A stretch of DNA of 64,000 nt from Flagellimonas aequoris (GTDB taxonomy: Bacteria > Bacteroidota > Bacteroidia > Flavobacteriales > Flavobacteriaceae), in contig NZ_QXFJ01000030.1 in NCBI RefSeq assembly GCF_003584165.1, positions 682,001 to 746,000 on the forward strand, given 5' to 3'. Under the pieces are notes generated by a model that was given only the letters and a program-made list of their open reading frames with translations, had not been told where the DNA came from and did not search any database. Positions 1 to 7,475 of this stretch are shown piece by piece. Each line of letters opens with the position of its first letter. Position 1 is the stretch's first letter. Both the position numbers and the translations under genes were made by a program.

Positions 1-731
1 CCGCGAACCACCTTGGCCCCTACTTTAAAGCCTTCTTCATTGGCAAGGGCATGTAATTTTTTAATGTAATCCAGTCTATCCCATCGGTACATCTGGAACG
101 TATTGAAAACAATGGCCTTTTCTTTGTTGTATTTGCGCATCATCTCCAAGGCAAGGTCATCGGCAGCTTGCTGCATCCAACTTTCCTCGGCGTCGATCAA
201 TAAGGCCACATCAAGATCATGGGCCTTTTTGCAGACTTTTTCATATCGGTTCACGATCCTGTCCCATGCCTCGGTTTCTTCACTGGTCAAATCAAGACCA
301 ATGCTCATTTTTTCGAACAATTTCATGCGTCCAAAACCGGTGGGTTTGAATACGGCAAAAGGGATAGCGTCCTTTTCCTTGACAAAATCCAAGATTTCCA
401 GCGTTTTCTGCAATGCAAAATCAAATTGATTATCCACTTCCTTGCCCTCTGCGGAATAATCCAAAATGGAACAGACTCCTTTTTCGTACATTTTATCTAT
501 GATCGGCAGACAGTCTTCTTCATTCACTCCCCCGCAAAAATGGTCAAAAACAGTGGCCCTGATCAATCCATCAACAGGTAAATGGGCCTTGATGGCAAAA
601 TTGGTCACGGCGGTACCAATCCTGACCAAAGGTTCACTGGCGATCATTTTGAACAAAAAGTAGGCGCGCTCCAGTTGGGAGTCGGATTTCAGCTCAAAAG
701 CTATTGCGGTATTCTCAAAATTAGGTTGCAT
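1..731 (-). CDS. Proline dehydrogenase (partial, 3' part outside window)
   Basis: FAD-dependent oxidation of proline to pyrroline-5-carboxylate, the first step of proline catabolism. Translating the minus strand from the ATG at 731 gives an open frame of 243 codons to the window edge, beginning MQPNFENTAIAFELKSDSQL. The visible part has the family's features: FDHFCGG, DYSAEGKE, DAEESWMQQAADDLA and, at the edge, GAKVVR, which corresponds to the K-x-VRG strand of the ProDH barrel. Related flavobacterial monofunctional enzymes are about 390 residues, so roughly the last third is missing. It diverges from aroB. The family call is firm; I cannot see the rest of the active site. Confidence 0.88.
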   Translation of the reverse strand, partial: MQPNFENTAIAFELKSDSQLERAYFLFKMIASEPLVRIGTAVTNFAIKAHLPVDGLIRATVFDHFCGGVNEEDCLPIIDKMYEKGVCSILDYSAEGKEVDNQFDFALQKTLEILDFVKEKDAIPFAVFKPTGFGRMKLFEKMSIGLDLTSEETEAWDRIVNRYEKVCKKAHDLDVALLIDAEESWMQQAADDLALEMMRKYNKEKAIVFNTFQMYRWDRLDYIKKLHALANEEGFKVGAKVVR

Positions 732-754
732 TATTTGTGTTCCAATTAAAGATT

Positions 755-762
755 CAAATATA
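755..762 (-). promoter_or_regulatory. Promoter -7 element for proline dehydrogenase
   Basis: On the minus strand this reads TATATTTG, an exact match to the Bacteroidota -7 consensus TAnnTTTG. It lies 23 bases before the ATG at 731. I see no convincing TTG at the -33 distance, so this is a half-supported promoter. Confidence 0.45.
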
Positions 763-822
763 AGTACGGAATCCATAACCTTATCCATAAAATAATCTTT
801 ATTTAGCAGTGAAATTTGAATT

Positions 823-1878
823 ATGGAATCGGTCAAAGCACAATCCTATGACGTTCATATTGACGAGCTAGCACAAGCCGCACTGAACCAGCATATTGCC
901 AAAAATGATTATTCTAAAACCTTCGTATTGGTTGATACCAACACGAAAAAATATTGCCTGCCGGCCTTTGAAAAAAAGTTTGAAGAACCCATTGATTCCA
1001 TTTTTGAAATTGAACCGGGGGAAGAGAACAAGAACATACAGACCTGCCTGCAAGTTTGGGAACAGCTTTCCAACTTTGATGGTGACCGAAAGAGCCTCTT
1101 GATCAATCTGGGAGGCGGTGTCCTTACCGATCTTGGCGGCTTTGTGGCCTCAACCTTTAAAAGAGGGATCGACTTTATCAACATCCCCACTACCCTATTG
1201 TCCATGGTAGATGCCTCCATAGGAGGAAAAACGGGGGTTGACCTGGGTTCCCTGAAAAACCAGATCGGGGTAATCAACCAACCCCAAATGGTCCTCATCT
1301 TTCCAGAATTCTTAAAAACGTTGGATCCCCGACAAATTAAAAGTGGTTATGCCGAAATGCTGAAACACGGCCTCATCAAGGACAAGGAGTACTGGGATGA
1401 CCTACGGCGCGAAAACATTTTCGAGGTCGCTTCAAGTATTCAGAAATCCATTGCTATCAAGAATGATGTGGTGATGCAGGACCCCACTGAAAAAGGACTC
1501 CGTAAAATCTTGAATTTTGGACATACCTTGGGTCATGCCATAGAATCCTATTGTTTAGAGAACTATGACAAAAAAACATTGTTGCACGGGGAGGCCATTG
1601 CCATAGGGATGATCATGGAAGGTTTCTTGTCGCACAAGCTTACGGGATTGTCAAAACTATGCCTCAACGAGATCAAAGAGACCTTTTTGCAACATTTTGA
1701 AAAGGTGGACTTTGATACCAACGATATGGATGCCATTCTAAAACTGCTCAAATACGATAAGAAGAATTCACACGGCAATATCAACTTTGTGCTTTTGCAA
1801 TCCATTGGTGTTGCCCTAACCGACATCAAGGTACCGGAAAATCTTTTCGAAGAGGCTTTCTCATACTACAAAGAATAA
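823..1878 (+). CDS. aroB: 3-dehydroquinate synthase
   Basis: Converts DAHP to 3-dehydroquinate, step two of the shikimate pathway, in the cytoplasm with NAD+ and a divalent metal. The 351-residue protein has the family core: LGGGVLTDLGGFVAS (residues 96-110), RGIDFINIPTTLLSMVDAS (114-132), GGKTGV (134-139). Probable metal ligands are E178 in GYAEMLKHG, H234 in NFGHTLGHA and H255 in LLHGEA. Length is normal for the single-domain bacterial enzyme. It starts at the ATG at 823, transcribed away from proline dehydrogenase. The next plus-strand gene begins 93 bases downstream, so it may be expressed alone. Confident call. Confidence 0.96.
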   Translation: MESVKAQSYDVHIDELAQAALNQHIAKNDYSKTFVLVDTNTKKYCLPAFEKKFEEPIDSIFEIEPGEENKNIQTCLQVWEQLSNFDGDRKSLLINLGGGVLTDLGGFVASTFKRGIDFINIPTTLLSMVDASIGGKTGVDLGSLKNQIGVINQPQMVLIFPEFLKTLDPRQIKSGYAEMLKHGLIKDKEYWDDLRRENIFEVASSIQKSIAIKNDVVMQDPTEKGLRKILNFGHTLGHAIESYCLENYDKKTLLHGEAIAIGMIMEGFLSHKLTGLSKLCLNEIKETFLQHFEKVDFDTNDMDAILKLLKYDKKNSHGNINFVLLQSIGVALTDIKVPENLFEEAFSYYKE

Positions 1879-1935
1879 GCGATACATATACTATTTTTTT
1901 GCGTTGGCAACTCTTTACGTTGGTCATTTCCAAAA

Positions 1936-1952
1936 AATCCTAGCTTAGGATT
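1936..1952. repeat. Perfect 7-bp inverted repeat between aroB and next gene
   Basis: AATCCTA and TAGGATT flank a three-base loop. There is no T-run after it, so it is not a typical intrinsic terminator. It lies about 20 bases before the ATG at 1972 and could be a small leader hairpin or an operator. Confidence 0.35.
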
Positions 1953-1971
1953 ACTTTAATAACTAACCATT

Positions 1972-2307
1972 ATGAAACGGATATTGATTGACTACAAAAA
2001 GTTGGACCACAAGGTGGCGGCTGTTTTAATCGACTCTTACCCAGATGGATATGGGGATGATGACATCATTACATTCAGAAAACCGAACGGTGATATCATT
2101 GAAGCTGTTGAAGTGCGTACCGAGGATACCATTTACCTGGTAAAGATCAGTAATAGTCTTAGCCATTTCATTTCGAGCTTTGAGGAAACCATGGAGAGGG
2201 AATTGGACAAGGACCTAGAACCAGAAGAAGTGGCCGAAACGAATGTGGATGCTCTTGAGACACCTGAATTTGAAGCAGACGATACGGACAACGAAGGTCT
2301 GTTCTGA
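1972..2307 (+). CDS. Conserved acidic protein of unknown function
   Basis: 111 residues. It opens MKRILIDYKKLDHKVAAVLI and has a mixed alpha/beta N-terminal part (residues 1-75) with a DGYGDDDIITF segment. The C-terminal tail (about 76-111) is strongly acidic and probably disordered (ELDKDLEPEEVAETNV onward). There is no signal peptide or membrane segment, so it is probably cytoplasmic. I recall similar short proteins in many Flavobacteriaceae but no established function. Its TGA stop directly abuts the stop codon of the convergent DinB-fold gene, with no room for a separate terminator. Confidence 0.75.
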   Translation: MKRILIDYKKLDHKVAAVLIDSYPDGYGDDDIITFRKPNGDIIEAVEVRTEDTIYLVKISNSLSHFISSFEETMERELDKDLEPEEVAETNVDALETPEFEADDTDNEGLF

Positions 2308-2826
2308 TTACACCAAATACCGCTCGTTAATAATTCTGATGTGGTGCGCCTGATGGCCATTGATGATAAATCCTAGAGCCCTGACGCTCATAGGAAAACC
2401 GTTTGCCTTCCCTACCCTTTTCAACATATCTTGATCAAAAGACCTGAAGAGTGTTATGGTGGAGTCCCTTACCGCAGTGTACTCTTCCACTAAGTCACTT
2501 TTGGTCCTGCTCCCGGCATTGGAATTGGGAACATAGTTGTCCTGTTCAAAACCTGGCAGGTCGGTTTTATCGTTCCTTGCAAAACGAAGGGCCCTGTATT
2601 GGAAAATACGCTCCGTATCGATCATATGCACCAATGCTTCCACCAAGGACCATTTGTCCTCGGCATAGGCAAAGTGTAATTTTTCATCGGGAAGATGTTC
2701 CATAAGGGACAAAAAATCCTTTTTACCCTGTCCCAATTCATTCATCAGGTCAACATTGCCCAATGCATTGATATAGGTTTGGTAAAAAGGATTGTATTCC
2801 GAAATTGATAAATCCGAAACCAGCAT
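2308..2826 (-). CDS. DinB superfamily (DinB_2) metal-binding protein
   Basis: 172 residues in the four-helix DinB/YfiT-like fold, whose members bind a divalent metal through three histidines and include thiol transferases and many uncharacterised proteins. The probable triad is H67 (ALVHMIDTE), H158 and H162 (NGHQAHHIRI), with the expected spacing of the last two. W59 in DKWSLVEALVHM is the usual hydrophobic anchor of helix 2. No signal peptide. The Lrp-type regulator ends 14 bases upstream on the same strand, so the two may be cotranscribed. The substrate is unknown. Confidence 0.82.
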   Translation of the reverse strand: MLVSDLSISEYNPFYQTYINALGNVDLMNELGQGKKDFLSLMEHLPDEKLHFAYAEDKWSLVEALVHMIDTERIFQYRALRFARNDKTDLPGFEQDNYVPNSNAGSRTKSDLVEEYTAVRDSTITLFRSFDQDMLKRVGKANGFPMSVRALGFIINGHQAHHIRIINERYLV

Positions 2827-2840
2827 CTATCTAAAATGAA

Positions 2841-3320
2841 TTACATCTCGTTAAAGATGGTGTGCATCAAACGTTTTTTATCGTTGATGCTCTCTTCCAA
2901 GGAAATCATGGTTTCCGTTCTGCTGATACCATCAATATCGTCTATTTTGAAGATGATGTTTTTGGCATGTGTGGTGTCCTTGGCCCTGATTTTACAGAAA
3001 ATATTGAACTTTCCTGTTGTGATGTGCGCAACGGTCACATAGGGTATTTGGTTCAGTCGCTCCAACACAAACTTGGTCTGATGGGTTTTCTCAAGAAAGA
3101 TACCCACGTAAGCTATAAAGGAATAGCCCAGTTTAACATAATCCAAGGTAAGGGATGAACCTTTTATGATACCAGATTCCTCCATTTTCTTTACACGGAC
3201 ATGCACCGTACCTGCTGAAATCAACAGCTTCTTGGCAATATCTGTAAAGGGAGTACGGGTGTTGTCGATCAACATGTCCAGTATCTGGTGGTCTATTTCG
3301 TCTAGCTTAACTTTGCTCAT
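2841..3320 (-). CDS. Lrp/AsnC family transcriptional regulator
   Basis: 159 residues, the usual Lrp/AsnC size. The N-terminal winged HTH (about 5-55) contains LDEIDHQILDMLIDNTRTPF and the recognition helix region ISAGTVHVRVKKMEESGII. A C-terminal RAM/AsnC ligand-binding domain follows (about 70-150), with YVTVAHITTGKFNIFCKIRA. Family members respond to amino acids and often control amino acid metabolism or their own gene. The DinB-fold gene lies immediately downstream. Nothing here identifies the ligand; proximity to proline dehydrogenase is suggestive only, and the two are 2 kb apart. Confidence 0.93.
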   Translation of the reverse strand: MSKVKLDEIDHQILDMLIDNTRTPFTDIAKKLLISAGTVHVRVKKMEESGIIKGSSLTLDYVKLGYSFIAYVGIFLEKTHQTKFVLERLNQIPYVTVAHITTGKFNIFCKIRAKDTTHAKNIIFKIDDIDGISRTETMISLEESINDKKRLMHTIFNEM

Positions 3321-3417
3321 TACATTGAAATTTTCAGCTAAATTAGTTAAAAAAGGAAATTTACGTAATAAAAATGGTTCTTTTTTAAATAAAACGCAAG
3401 ACCACGGTGTAAATACT

Positions 3418-4527
3418 TCATTTTTCGCTGATTGGCAAAAACAAATCCATCACCGCTTTGTGGGAAGTGTTAAAGTCAAGGTCCAGTATATCAGCATCTT
3501 CTATTATTTTGTGTGCGTAAAACCCTTCAAGTTCTCCGACTTCGGCAATCTCTGGGACAAAATTGATTTTAGAGCCCTCCAACACCTCTTTATAACGCAC
3601 ACCGATCTTCTCCCCTTCCTTATATTCTTTATTGATGACTCTTGGGTTCTTCACCAAAACATCGAAAAACAATTTTTCGTTCTCAGGAATCTCAAAATAA
3701 GCGTTTATGGTAAAATCGGAGATTTTATCCGTTGCTATGGTTCGTAATGCTTCCACCATGGCAAGAAAAATAAATTCCCTTGTTTTTTCCCTTTCATAAT
3801 CGTTCGGGTAGTGTCCTGCTTCAAACAACACGGTTGGCACTTTCAGCATCTGGAAGGTATCCCCCACACAATTGTCGTTAAACCCATCATCGTATCTTCC
3901 CACCTGTCCCGGAATCAGTTTTTGTAAAAGGGAATTCATGGCTCCGATCAATTTCATGGCTTTTTCACGGGAAGGTGTAATGTCCCTTTGGTCATTACTT
4001 GCAGGGGATAAAAAAGACACGGTGGCCGGCTTGTTGGTGCTTCCTGCGCTAAAGAGGGTACGTTGGTCGTGTAAGTTAAAACAGAAATCAGGTTCGAATT
4101 TTTGGAACAGTGTTCTTAAGGCAACACTTTCAGGCTGGCTTAAATTTTTGGCGTCCCTATTCAAATCAATTTGGTTGCTATTTACTCGAGTATACGCTTT
4201 TGCACCATCTGGATTCAACATGGGAACGATCATAAGAGTACAGGCTTCCTTTATGATTTTCGCGATTTCATGCCGGGACTGAATAAAATTGACCAAATCC
4301 CAAACCGCTTTGGTGGTCGTGGATTCATTGCCGTGCATTTGGGACCACATCAAAATTTTATGCTTTCCCTGACCTATGGTAAATGCCGGGATAGGAATCC
4401 CTTGTACGGAGTTTCCAATGATAATGGTATCCACTTTAAGTTTTGGAAAGCAATTTTCCTGGAGTATTTCCATCGTAATGTAACGCCCGTATATGGAATC
4501 TTCCCTGTATTCTGAATAATCAATCAT
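3418..4527 (-). CDS. M14 family zinc carboxypeptidase-like protein
   Basis: 369 residues from the ATG at 4527. The M14 zinc site is visible: H65 and E68 in SQMHGNEST, and H153 in FNLHDQRT. VNSNQIDLNRDA (115-126) matches the substrate-binding segment, and FEAGHYPNDYEREK holds the likely catalytic glutamate. I reject an upstream in-frame start at 4551 because it falls inside a -7 promoter element (4549-4556). No signal peptide is visible, so it may be cytoplasmic. Such proteins act on peptide or amide C-termini; the substrate is unknown. It stands alone between the Lrp regulator and the divergent XRE regulator. Confidence 0.9.
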   Translation of the reverse strand: MIDYSEYREDSIYGRYITMEILQENCFPKLKVDTIIIGNSVQGIPIPAFTIGQGKHKILMWSQMHGNESTTTKAVWDLVNFIQSRHEIAKIIKEACTLMIVPMLNPDGAKAYTRVNSNQIDLNRDAKNLSQPESVALRTLFQKFEPDFCFNLHDQRTLFSAGSTNKPATVSFLSPASNDQRDITPSREKAMKLIGAMNSLLQKLIPGQVGRYDDGFNDNCVGDTFQMLKVPTVLFEAGHYPNDYEREKTREFIFLAMVEALRTIATDKISDFTINAYFEIPENEKLFFDVLVKNPRVINKEYKEGEKIGVRYKEVLEGSKINFVPEIAEVGELEGFYAHKIIEDADILDLDFNTSHKAVMDLFLPISEK

Positions 4528-4548
4528 GTAAAATGCAACTTGAGAATA

Positions 4549-4556
4549 CAAAAGTA
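4549..4556 (-). promoter_or_regulatory. Promoter -7 element for the M14 peptidase
   Basis: Minus-strand TACTTTTG matches TAnnTTTG. The expected transcript start is about 4542, which leaves a short leader before the ATG at 4527 and excludes the start at 4551. No clear -33 element. Confidence 0.5.
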
Positions 4557-4689
4557 AACATACCTCATTTTACATTTGTAACCGTTATTGAGATACAAGT
4601 GTAAATCAAAAATGATGCTGACTTTAACTCAGTTTAGGCTTATGGTCACAAATGTAACAGGCACAAAGTAATTATTATACAACATACTA

Positions 4690-4713
4690 CATATGAGTGA
4701 ATTAATTCATATG
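4690..4713. repeat. Palindromic operator candidate upstream of XRE regulator (distal)
   Basis: CATATGA at 4690 and TTCATATG at 4706 form inverted arms, and the centre holds a perfect 12-base palindrome TGAATTAATTCA (4698-4709). It lies about 45 bases upstream of the promoter of the XRE-family gene and is a plausible binding site for it, or for a regulator of the divergent M14 gene. Confidence 0.4.
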
Positions 4714-4731
4714 TATTGAATTAAAAATTTA

Positions 4732-4755
4732 AACATCATCAAGCTTAATGATGTT
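4732..4755. repeat. Palindromic operator candidate next to XRE promoter (proximal)
   Basis: Perfect 8-base inverted repeat, AACATCAT and ATGATGTT, separated by 8 bases. It ends two bases before the -33 element at 4758. That position suits an operator controlling the XRE-family gene. Confidence 0.45.
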
Positions 4756-4757
4756 AT

Positions 4758-4791
4758 TTTGTCGCATTTCCCATAACTTGCACTAACTTTG
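4758..4791 (+). promoter_or_regulatory. Promoter of the XRE-family regulator
   Basis: TTTG (4758-4761), 22-base spacer, TAACTTTG (4784-4791): a full match to the Bacteroidota housekeeping promoter. The predicted transcript start near 4798 supports translation from the GTG at 4812. Confidence 0.65.
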
Positions 4792-4811
4792 AAATATTAT
4801 AATTTACAATT

Positions 4812-5216
4812 GTGAACGAAGAGATTGTTTCTAGGATACAGGCTGTTATCGATTATCATAACCTGACCGTATCGGCCTTTGCTGATAGGATTGGTGTGCA
4901 ACGTTCCAGCATCTCCCACCTACTAAGCGGCAGGAATAAACCCAGCTTGGATTTTGTAATGAAATTGGTACATGCTTTCCCTGATGTAAATCTATATTGG
5001 CTTTTAAAGGGGGAAGGAAATTTCCCTTCTGATCCCGATGCTCCTGCCCTTGGTCCGTCAAAACATCTTGATGTGGATACCGAGCCCGCGCAGCCCATTC
5101 AAACTGAACTGCCATCGCCTGTCACAAGGAATATTGAAATGAAGAAGGAGCCCTTCAAAATCGTGATATTCTATCCTGACGGAACTTTTGAATCATTCCA
5201 TCCAAAAAATGATTGA
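4812..5216 (+). CDS. XRE-family helix-turn-helix regulator
   Basis: 134 residues starting with GTG (MNEEIVSRIQAVIDYHNLTV). The Cro/C1-type HTH covers about residues 5-65 (LTVSAFADRIGVQRSSISHL, then LSGRNKPSLDFVMKL). A Pro-rich linker follows and then a short C-terminal strand segment, PFKIVIFYPDGTFESFHP. Members bind operators as dimers; two palindromes at 4690-4713 and 4732-4755 lie just upstream, which suggests autoregulation (inference). There is no toxin-like partner next to it. The following lipoprotein gene starts 32 bases after its stop and may be cotranscribed. Confidence 0.9.
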   Translation: MNEEIVSRIQAVIDYHNLTVSAFADRIGVQRSSISHLLSGRNKPSLDFVMKLVHAFPDVNLYWLLKGEGNFPSDPDAPALGPSKHLDVDTEPAQPIQTELPSPVTRNIEMKKEPFKIVIFYPDGTFESFHPKND

Positions 5217-5248
5217 CCCTTTCAAGTACTTTCCGTTATTTTGTTGTC

Positions 5249-5626
5249 ATGGTAAAATATCTTCTTTATGGGAGCTTTTTTGTGCTGTTCATGGCCTGTA
5301 AACAACCTCCCCAACGAAACTGCAGTGATTTTAAAACGGGTAAATTCTCATTTACCACAACCATTAACGGAGAAGAAAAGAAGACCGTTTTTTACCGTAC
5401 TTTGAAAATGGAAGTGGATGAATTTGAAGGAAAAAAGGATTCATCCAGTATCCGATGGATCAACGATTGTGAATATGTGCTCAAGAATTTGAACCCTAAA
5501 AATATGGCCGAGGAAAAATCCATCCATATTAAAATATTGACCACGACCGATTCTTCATATACTTTTGAATACAACGCCATTGGCGACAAACGAAAATTTA
5601 AAGGAACCGCACACAAAATACACTGA
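5249..5626 (+). CDS. Small lipoprotein of unknown function
   Basis: 125 residues from the ATG at 5249 (MVKYLLYGSFFVLFMACKQP). The N-terminus is a lipoprotein signal peptide with lipobox FMAC, so the mature protein would begin at Cys17 and sit in the cell envelope. An in-frame ATG at 5213 would add 12 residues before the signal and overlaps the XRE stop, so I prefer 5249. The mature part is beta-rich with Lys, Asp and Thr. I recall similar flavobacterial proteins next to terC but no function. The terC ATG follows its stop by two bases, so the two are probably translated from one mRNA. Confidence 0.8.
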   Translation: MVKYLLYGSFFVLFMACKQPPQRNCSDFKTGKFSFTTTINGEEKKTVFYRTLKMEVDEFEGKKDSSSIRWINDCEYVLKNLNPKNMAEEKSIHIKILTTTDSSYTFEYNAIGDKRKFKGTAHKIH

Positions 5627-5628
5627 CC

Positions 5629-6450
5629 ATGTTTGATATCTTTTCTAGCCCCGATGCCTGGATGGCACTGCTTACCCTTACTTTTTTGGAGATTGTATTG
5701 GGTATAGACAACATTATCTTCATTTCCATTGCTGCGGGCAAGTTGGAAAAGAAAAACAGAAGAAAGGCCACCAATATCGGTTTGGTCTTGGCCATGGTCA
5801 TGCGAATCCTGCTGTTGTTTGGAATCACCTGGCTCACCAAAATGAAGAAGCCTTTTCTGGTGTTGAATGAATCTTGGGTTACCGGGGGTATTAGCTGGCA
5901 GGCCGTAATATTGTTCGGCGGAGGATTGTTCTTGCTTTACAAGAGTACTAAGGAGATCCATGAGAAGATTGAAGATCGTGGTCATGACGAGAGGGAAGTT
6001 GAAAAATCTAGGTCCTCTTCGTTGATGAATGCCATTGTTCAGATAACCGTGATCAATATTGTGTTCTCTTTTGATTCCATTCTGACGGCCATTGGCATGA
6101 CCAATGGAATATCTCCAAACCCAACGGATGCTCTGATTTTAATGATTACGGCTGTTGTAATTTCCGTTGTCATCATGATGTTGTTCGCCAACCCCGTTGG
6201 AGAGTTTGTCAACCGCCATCCTTCCATTCAAGTATTAGGGTTGTCCTTTTTGATATTGATTGGGTTCATGCTGATCGCCGAGTCCGCACACCTTTCCCAT
6301 TTGGTAGTGTTTGGCAACGAGGTAGGTGCCATACCAAAAGGGTATCTTTATTTTGCCATAGCCTTCTCCCTGATGGTGGAATTCTTAAATCTAAGGATTA
6401 GGAAAAATCCACAACCAAATGAAGGTCAGGAAATTATTGAAGAACATTAA
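5629..6450 (+). CDS. TerC family integral membrane protein
   Basis: 273 residues. It opens MFDIFSSPDAWMALLTLTFL and then EIVLGIDNIIFIS, the signature of the TerC/Alx family (acidic residues in the first transmembrane helix). A second family repeat, VFSFDSILTAIGMT, is at about 145-158. About seven transmembrane helices are visible, with a charged cytoplasmic loop (EKIEDRGHDEREVEKSRSSS, about 107-126). Relatives have been tied to Mn2+ export, tellurium resistance and helping metalation of exported proteins. The stop is four bases from that of the convergent fatty acid hydroxylase. Confidence 0.93.
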   Translation: MFDIFSSPDAWMALLTLTFLEIVLGIDNIIFISIAAGKLEKKNRRKATNIGLVLAMVMRILLLFGITWLTKMKKPFLVLNESWVTGGISWQAVILFGGGLFLLYKSTKEIHEKIEDRGHDEREVEKSRSSSLMNAIVQITVINIVFSFDSILTAIGMTNGISPNPTDALILMITAVVISVVIMMLFANPVGEFVNRHPSIQVLGLSFLILIGFMLIAESAHLSHLVVFGNEVGAIPKGYLYFAIAFSLMVEFLNLRIRKNPQPNEGQEIIEEH

Positions 6451-6454
6451 CAAC

Positions 6455-7411
6455 TCAATTCGGCCTGTGATAAGCCAGTGTCGGGTTGGTTTCTTTGTGC
6501 TCTTCGCAAAGTCGTTGCTGTTGTTTTACGGTAAGGGTACTGCCATCATGGCTCCATCCCGGTGGGCCAAAAATGTACATTAATTTGTGTGAGAACTTCT
6601 TTACCTTCTTCACATCATTCCAGATATCCTTGAATTCGTGAGTCAAGATAACCACTGGATTATAGGAATCGGGGGAATGGATAACACCGTATTTCACATC
6701 GATATCATCATCAAGTTCTTTCCAGGTACCGAACACTTTGTCAAAAATGTTCAAGAATCCTCCATGGTTTTTATCCAAGTATTCCACGTTTTGGGCGTGG
6801 TGCACTTGGTGCATGGTGTGGGTGTTCATGAACTTTTCCAAAAAGCCCAATTTTGGGATATACACTGAATGCAGCTGAAATTGCCAAAGGGCTTCAATGC
6901 CCAGGCACACCACCACCATTTCTGGTGGAAATCCAATGGCAGGCATCCATGCATAGAAAAAGGGTTTGTATAGAATGGTAAACCAACCGTTCCTTACTGC
7001 GGTCCCAAGATTATAATTGTCGGAGGAATGGTGAACGATATGCGCTGCCCATAGAATGCGGATTTCATGATTGGCACGATGGAACCAGTAATAGGTAAAG
7101 TCATCTGCCAATTGGCACAGAATCCAAACATACCAAGCATAACTAAAGGATTCGAAACCCAAGAAATTGGTGCGCACCCCATCAACCATGGGGTTGCAAA
7201 GTTCGTAAACACCTTCAAATAGTACAATGGCGAATGCCACTTTGAACAATGGGCCCAAAATGGCCGAACCAATCCCCATAAAACCACTGGCGGCCAAATC
7301 CTTCCAATTATAGAGGTGGTCGTCCCCATGGGTTTTACTATAGGTTAATTCTACTAAGATAAAGGCAATAAAAACTGGTACGCCGTAGACCAGCGGGTTG
7401 GTGAAATCCAT
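6455..7411 (-). CDS. Sterol desaturase / fatty acid hydroxylase family membrane enzyme
   Basis: 318 residues with several hydrophobic segments in the N-terminal half. The di-iron histidine clusters of the family are present: HRANHE, HIVHHSSDNYN, and MHQVHHAQN followed by KNHGG. Such enzymes hydroxylate or desaturate lipid-bound acyl chains, sphingoid bases, carotenoids or sterols, using O2 at the membrane. A second, shorter member lies at 33363-34133. The C-terminus is soluble and ends in a KETNPTLAYHRPN segment. Which lipid it acts on is not shown by the sequence. A role in hydroxylating aminolipids or sulfonolipids (see 60837-63261) is a guess. Confidence 0.88.
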   Translation of the reverse strand: MDFTNPLVYGVPVFIAFILVELTYSKTHGDDHLYNWKDLAASGFMGIGSAILGPLFKVAFAIVLFEGVYELCNPMVDGVRTNFLGFESFSYAWYVWILCQLADDFTYYWFHRANHEIRILWAAHIVHHSSDNYNLGTAVRNGWFTILYKPFFYAWMPAIGFPPEMVVVCLGIEALWQFQLHSVYIPKLGFLEKFMNTHTMHQVHHAQNVEYLDKNHGGFLNIFDKVFGTWKELDDDIDVKYGVIHSPDSYNPVVILTHEFKDIWNDVKKVKKFSHKLMYIFGPPGWSHDGSTLTVKQQQRLCEEHKETNPTLAYHRPN

Positions 7412-7475
7412 ATAGATGTATTAAGCAATCTTGTTTAGGTGTGTCTCTTGGGCGAGAATATAGGCAGAAAAAGAC

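Noticed and set aside
3418..4551. M14 peptidase starting at the ATG at 4551
   Set aside because: That codon lies inside a promoter -7 element (4549-4556), and the family's N-terminus begins at 4527.
5392..5985. Minus-strand ORF of 197 codons
   Set aside because: It lies across the lipoprotein and terC genes, has no family resemblance, and is explained as antisense to real genes.
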